Part shown: one piece after another, positions 60,682 through 64,000 of the stretch
How the letters are laid out: every line of letters begins with the position of its first letter
Numbering within the stretch: the stretch's first letter is position 1
The notes under the pieces: model-generated
What the model saw: only the letters and a program-made list of their open reading frames with translations
The model's database searches: none
What the model was told of the DNA's origin: nothing
Program-made: the position numbers and the translations under genes
Assembly (NCBI GenBank): GCA_024655965.1
Contig: JANLFL010000001.1
Coordinates: 278,120-342,119, forward strand
Source of the DNA: Caldisericota bacterium
Lineage (GTDB): Bacteria; Caldisericota; JANLFM01
DNA length: 64,000 bases
Reading direction: 5' to 3'

Positions 60682-61637
60682 AGGATCCCTCCTTTCCTGA
60701 AAAGGACGACGATGAGCATTCCCAGAAGGCTTAAAGGGGCAAGAACCTTCCAGCCAAAGCTGATCATCTGGTCGATCCGGATCCTCCCCAAAGCGGCTTT
60801 GATATAAGCCAGAATGAAGATAACGATTAAGGTCTTAATCAAATAGGCAATGAACCCCGGGATTCCGATTAAGGAGTTAGCCCCTCCCAAGAATATGGCA
60901 GAGAGAAGGGATGCTCCCACCACCATTTCCATGTCCAGTGAAAGGCGGAAAATGGCGAGAAGCCTTCCCGAGTATTCCGTAAATGGACCTGCGACCAGTT
61001 CGGTTTCCGCATCCGGGATATCGAAGGGCTTTCGTTCAAGCTTTCCCTGGAGGGCAACGATCCCCACCAGGAAGGAGAGGATCACGGGAATGAAGTAGAA
61101 GGGATTTTGAACCAGGAAGGAGGGAAGATTTCGGGAGATCTCGGAAATGTTCCAGGTTCCCAGAAGGAGAGCCGGGGTTAGCAGTGCCAGGAAAAAGGGG
61201 ACCTCGTAAGCGAAGAGCTGGGTAAGACAGCGAATCCCCCCCAGAATGCTGTAAGCAGTGGCGGAATTCCACCCCGAGAGGGCAAGGACGAGTGTGGGAA
61301 CGGTCAGAAGATAAGCCACTACCACCAGGTCCCCTTGATAGGAATAAAGAGCCTGCGAGGACCAGACGGGGATGAAGAAGAAGGCGGTTACCACCGCTGC
61401 GAAGGCGAAGTACGGTAGAAGGATGTAAAGGTAATGACCGGCGGAGCGAGGGATGATCACCTCTTTGGAGAAGAGCTTGATTAAGTCAGCCAGAGGTTGC
61501 CAGAGGGGAGGTCCCACCCGGTTCTGCATCCTGGCGAATAACTTCCGGTCCATCCATTCCGCAAATATGGCGTAAACCATCAGGAAAAGGAAGCCCGGGA
61601 AAATCAGAATTTGCAGGATAAATAGAAATTCGTTCAT
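60678..61637 (-). CDS. Membrane subunit of group 4 hydrogenase (NuoH/MbhM/EchB-like)
   Basis: 319 residues, about eight membrane helices. Family blocks: DRKLFARMQNRVGP near the N terminus, ERKPFDIPDAETELVAGPFTEY in the quinone-site-like loop, and RIRIDQMISFGWK. It anchors the peripheral arm and couples electron transfer to ion movement. ATG overlaps the end of the large-subunit gene by 4 bases. Confidence 0.94.
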   Translation of the reverse strand: MNEFLFILQILIFPGFLFLMVYAIFAEWMDRKLFARMQNRVGPPLWQPLADLIKLFSKEVIIPRSAGHYLYILLPYFAFAAVVTAFFFIPVWSSQALYSYQGDLVVVAYLLTVPTLVLALSGWNSATAYSILGGIRCLTQLFAYEVPFFLALLTPALLLGTWNISEISRNLPSFLVQNPFYFIPVILSFLVGIVALQGKLERKPFDIPDAETELVAGPFTEYSGRLLAIFRLSLDMEMVVGASLLSAIFLGGANSLIGIPGFIAYLIKTLIVIFILAYIKAALGRIRIDQMISFGWKVLAPLSLLGMLIVVLFRKGGIL

Positions 61638-62809
61638 AGGGGTTTTTTCGCTATACTCCTCCTTCTCAGTTCTTCCCAGGTGAGGATTTCTCCCTCTTTC
61701 TTCCCCACCTGTTCCAGGAGAATTAACCTGTCCGTGCAGGAAAGGCAGGGGTCAATTGCCGCGATGATGATCGGGATATCCGCCACTTGCTGGTTCAAAA
61801 GGCAATGTCTGATGGACATCAAATTGGCCATTGTGGGGGCGCGCACTTTCACCCTATCGGGGATTTCCGTGCCGTTCGACCTCACGAAATGAATGCACTC
61901 GCCCCGGGGGGCTTCATATCGCGAGGTTGCTTCACCTTTGGGGACCTTCCTCGGGACCCTGGTGACAATGGGGCCCTCGGGAAGGTTTTCCAGGGCATAC
62001 CTGATGATCCTCACCGATTCGATGATCTCCCCAACGCGAACAATGGTCCTCCCGAGCACATCGCCCTTATCGGAGGTAATCACTTGGAAGGGAATTTGAT
62101 CATAAGCGGCGTAAGGTAAATCCTTCCTCACGTCGTAGGTCACACCGGATCCTCTTGCGGTTGGGCCCACCGCACAATAGCTGAGGGCAATGTCATGGGG
62201 CAAATACCCGACTCCCGAGACCCTGGCAATGAAAGTCGTCTCCTCGGTGGCAACCTTGGCGTAGTAATTCGTCCGCTCCTCGAGGGTTTTTATCCCCTTC
62301 AAGGTCTGGTCGATCTCCTCCTGTGTCATATCCTTGCGGACTCCGCCGAAGGTGTTCATTCCGTAGTTCACCCGGTTCCCGGTGATGATCTCCAGAAGGT
62401 CCATCACGATCTCCCGATCCCTCCAGGAGACCATGAACAGGGTATCGAAGCCTATTTCGTGGCCAGCGACTCCCAGCCAGAGGAGGTGACTGTGAATTCT
62501 CTCCAGTTCTGCAACCACCGTCCTGAGGAACTTCGCCCGGGGAGGAATTTCCACGTTGAGGATCTTCTCCACTGCTTGCACGAAATTTGTGGCATGGGTG
62601 TGGGAGCAGATCCCGCAGATCCTCTCAATCATATACAGGTCCTGGATATAAGTTCTCTCTTCCGCTGCTTTTTCTATACCCCGGTGGTTGTACCCCAGCC
62701 TGATATCCGCGTCGACAATCGTCTCTCCATCGAGGGTAAAGCGGAAATGTACTGGTTCCTTTAAGAGCGGGTGCTGGGGCCCGATCGGTAAAGTAAGCCT
62801 CTCACTCAT
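61634..62809 (-). CDS. Group 4 [NiFe] hydrogenase large subunit (NuoD-like)
   Basis: 391 residues. Both nickel-binding motifs are intact: ERICGICSHTHA (C65, C68) and DPCLSCTDR (C355, C358). This separates it from complex I NuoD, which lacks them. A 30-residue C-terminal extension after R361 is the expected substrate for the protease encoded downstream. The enzyme would reduce protons with ferredoxin, or the reverse, coupled to ion translocation. It overlaps the NuoC-like gene by 8 bases. Confidence 0.96.
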   Translation of the reverse strand: MSERLTLPIGPQHPLLKEPVHFRFTLDGETIVDADIRLGYNHRGIEKAAEERTYIQDLYMIERICGICSHTHATNFVQAVEKILNVEIPPRAKFLRTVVAELERIHSHLLWLGVAGHEIGFDTLFMVSWRDREIVMDLLEIITGNRVNYGMNTFGGVRKDMTQEEIDQTLKGIKTLEERTNYYAKVATEETTFIARVSGVGYLPHDIALSYCAVGPTARGSGVTYDVRKDLPYAAYDQIPFQVITSDKGDVLGRTIVRVGEIIESVRIIRYALENLPEGPIVTRVPRKVPKGEATSRYEAPRGECIHFVRSNGTEIPDRVKVRAPTMANLMSIRHCLLNQQVADIPIIIAAIDPCLSCTDRLILLEQVGKKEGEILTWEELRRRSIAKKPL

Positions 62810-63176
62810 TGACTTTCACCTCCCCTGGTTTGAAATCCTTTCTCAGGGGATAAACCCCTTCCGGCCAGTGCTCTGGCAAAATCAACCTTCTTCCATCGAT
62901 TATCCCTTCGAATTTCACCCCCAGAAGGTCCTGAATCTCTCTTTCATAGAGGATTCCTCCTGGAAGCACCGGGCTAATCGAGGGAAGAACCGGGTTATCC
63001 TTGGGGACGGAGGTTCGGACATCAACGTCTCCATCCATATCCAGGAAGTGGTAAACGATGAAATATTTGTCCCCCTCTTCGTACCCAGAAATCGTGGAAA
63101 GAAGGCGAAATTTTCCGCTCTTTATAAACTCCTCGACCCAGTTCCGGATCTGGGAGGAACTCACTTCAACCCACAT
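62802..63176 (-). CDS. NuoC-like subunit of group 4 hydrogenase
   Basis: 124 residues, shorter than NuoC of complex I, as usual in group 4 hydrogenases. The family signature is at the C terminus: YEREIQDLLGVKFEG and LPEHWPEGVYPLRKDF. It bridges the large subunit and the small subunit. Confidence 0.92.
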   Translation of the reverse strand: MWVEVSSSQIRNWVEEFIKSGKFRLLSTISGYEEGDKYFIVYHFLDMDGDVDVRTSVPKDNPVLPSISPVLPGGILYEREIQDLLGVKFEGIIDGRRLILPEHWPEGVYPLRKDFKPGEVKVNE

Positions 63177-63179
63177 TTT

Positions 63180-63608
63180 TCATCCTCCTTTTTTGAGCTT
63201 TTGGAGAAGCGCGTACACCCCTTGAATGATGGCATCGGGCCGCGGAGGGCAACCTGGTACGTAGGCGGTAACGGGAATCACATCGTCCATCCCCCCGAGG
63301 GTGTTGTAGCAACCCCGGAAGACCCCACCGGAAATGGCGCATGCTCCAACAGCAACCACAAATTTTGGGTGTGGCATCTGGTCGTAGATCCTCTTCAGCC
63401 TGCTTTTTATCTGCTCGTTTACGGGACCGGTGCACACCAGGACATCAGCATGCCTGGGAGTACCTTTGAGAAGAATCCCAAAACGCTCCACGTCGAAACG
63501 GGGGGTCAGGGCGGCGAGAACCTCAATATCGCAACCGTTGCAACCACCGGCGTTGAAGTGGATGATCCAGGGTGAGGCTATTCTCGACCATTGAACAATT
63601 TTGGACAT
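63180..63608 (-). CDS. Group 4 [NiFe] hydrogenase small subunit (NuoB-like)
   Basis: 142 residues. The proximal [4Fe-4S] cluster ligands are FNAGGCNGCDIE (C23, C26), VGACAISGG and VPGCPPRPDAI. VCTGPVNEQ is also typical. It transfers electrons to the nickel site in the large subunit. Confidence 0.95.
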   Translation of the reverse strand: MSKIVQWSRIASPWIIHFNAGGCNGCDIEVLAALTPRFDVERFGILLKGTPRHADVLVCTGPVNEQIKSRLKRIYDQMPHPKFVVAVGACAISGGVFRGCYNTLGGMDDVIPVTAYVPGCPPRPDAIIQGVYALLQKLKKGG

Positions 63609-63612
63609 TTCA

Positions 63613-63924
63613 TCACCTCAAAATTATTGACAGCAGGGCGAGCACAATTATTCCTGAATATACCAGCCCCACCCATGCAAGCCCCTGAGGGAGCAATCCC
63701 AGAAGAAGCGCAAGCACGTGTAAAACCGTGAAGAACAGGGCAATGGGAAAAAACACCTTGTAACCGACGAACTTCTTCTCTCCGGGGATATCCTCCCCTC
63801 CCGCATAGGAGGTGGCGGCTTCACTGTCCGGGGGAACTTTGGGGGCCAATTTCCTTCCTCCGGCGCCTAAAATTAAAGCGATCAGGAGGAAGAGGACAAA
63901 AGCTAAGGGAGGAACGAAAGCCAT
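63613..63924 (-). CDS. NuoA-like small membrane subunit
   Basis: 103 residues with three hydrophobic segments. The loop SYAGGEDIPGEKKFVGYKVF aligns with the conserved NuoA loop (YECG-x-x-P), but the NuoA Cys is replaced. Similar subunits occur in some group 4 hydrogenases. It probably helps attach the peripheral arm to the membrane. Confidence 0.72.
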   Translation of the reverse strand: MAFVPPLAFVLFLLIALILGAGGRKLAPKVPPDSEAATSYAGGEDIPGEKKFVGYKVFFPIALFFTVLHVLALLLGLLPQGLAWVGLVYSGIIVLALLSIILR

Positions 63925-63999
63925 TTAAAACCCTCCTTTGAGTAAGGAGAAAGCCCGAAAGATCCAGTCTCTCACTGGGTCGGGTTGAACTCCAAGATA
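63925..63999 (-). CDS. C-terminal end of an antiporter-like membrane subunit (partial)
   Basis: A minus-strand frame enters from the right edge and stops one base before the NuoA-like ATG, giving 24 residues that include YLGVQPDPVRDWIF. This resembles the ends of NuoL/M/N or MrpD-like antiporter subunits (xGIxPxPLL). It fits the operon context, but the visible part is too short to be sure. Confidence 0.5.
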   Translation of the reverse strand, partial: YLGVQPDPVRDWIFRAFSLLKGGF

Positions 64000-64000
64000 G

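Noticed and set aside
60678-63924. Reading the cluster as complex I (nuoA-B-C-D-H-I)
   Set aside because: The NuoD-like subunit has both nickel CxxC motifs and a cleavable tail, and a hydrogenase protease follows; complex I subunits lack these.
1-64000. Search for tRNA, rRNA, insertion sequences and prophage genes
   Set aside because: Intergenic regions are short and none showed a tRNA-like fold or rRNA; no transposase, integrase or phage protein was recognised.

Overview
The window looks like chromosomal DNA of an anaerobic bacterium that carries an archaeal-type, tetrahydromethanopterin (H4MPT)-linked C1 pathway. Bacterial identity is supported by the DnaE polymerase, alanine racemase, MscL, Shine-Dalgarno sites, -10 boxes and intrinsic terminators. 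An actinobacterial-type myo-inositol-phosphate synthase hints at a deep-branching Actinomycetota or relative, but the lineage is an inference. No mobile element, CRISPR array, rRNA or tRNA was seen.

0-6.7 kb: the end of a WYL-domain protein, two GNAT acetyltransferases, alanine racemase, an ARPP-1 family protein, an alpha/beta hydrolase, then a stand-alone, strongly codon-biased DUF2193 gene with its own long leader and a strong terminator. 6.7-17.5 kb: a tightly packed C1 operon, mtdB - ATP-grasp (OrfY type) - fwdD - fwdB - fwdA - ftr - fwdC - mch - MptN/RimK-type ligase - CitG-like - nucleotidyltransferase. Together these would interconvert CO2 (as formyl-methanofuran) and methylene-H4MPT. 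The opposite strand follows with inositol-phosphate synthase, MobA (guanylyl-molybdopterin, plausibly for FwdB) and a second CitG-like protein.

20-28 kb: housekeeping and membrane genes, including two genes broken at homopolymer runs (an MGMT-like protein and mscL), an RNase J-like nuclease, a WYL regulator, an M29 aminopeptidase, and hypA-hypB. 28.9-36 kb: dnaE, an MrfA-type helicase, a flavodoxin and threonine synthase. 36-40 kb: a carbamoyl-phosphate catabolic operon (GntR regulator, two divergent transcarbamylases, carbamate kinase) with a candidate operator. 40-48 kb: hypF-hypC-hypD-hypE followed without gaps by an unusual RnfC-like protein and an RnfD-like membrane protein fused to a GNAT/YoaP-like tail. 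48-60 kb: a large soluble sensor kinase preceded by 11-bp iterated repeats, a lipoprotein, a heterodimeric ABC exporter, a flavodiiron protein, a Fic protein, and a DUF4097/MerR pair. 60-64 kb: a group 4 membrane-bound [NiFe] hydrogenase operon with its maturation protease, running off the right edge.

The pieces fit a hydrogen-metabolising anaerobe. The group 4 hydrogenase, matured by the six Hyp proteins encoded here, could exchange electrons between H2/protons and ferredoxin. A formyl-methanofuran dehydrogenase that keeps its metal ligands could use low-potential electrons to fix CO2 or release them by oxidising formyl units. The RnfCD-like pair and the DUF2193 protein are the least explained parts.
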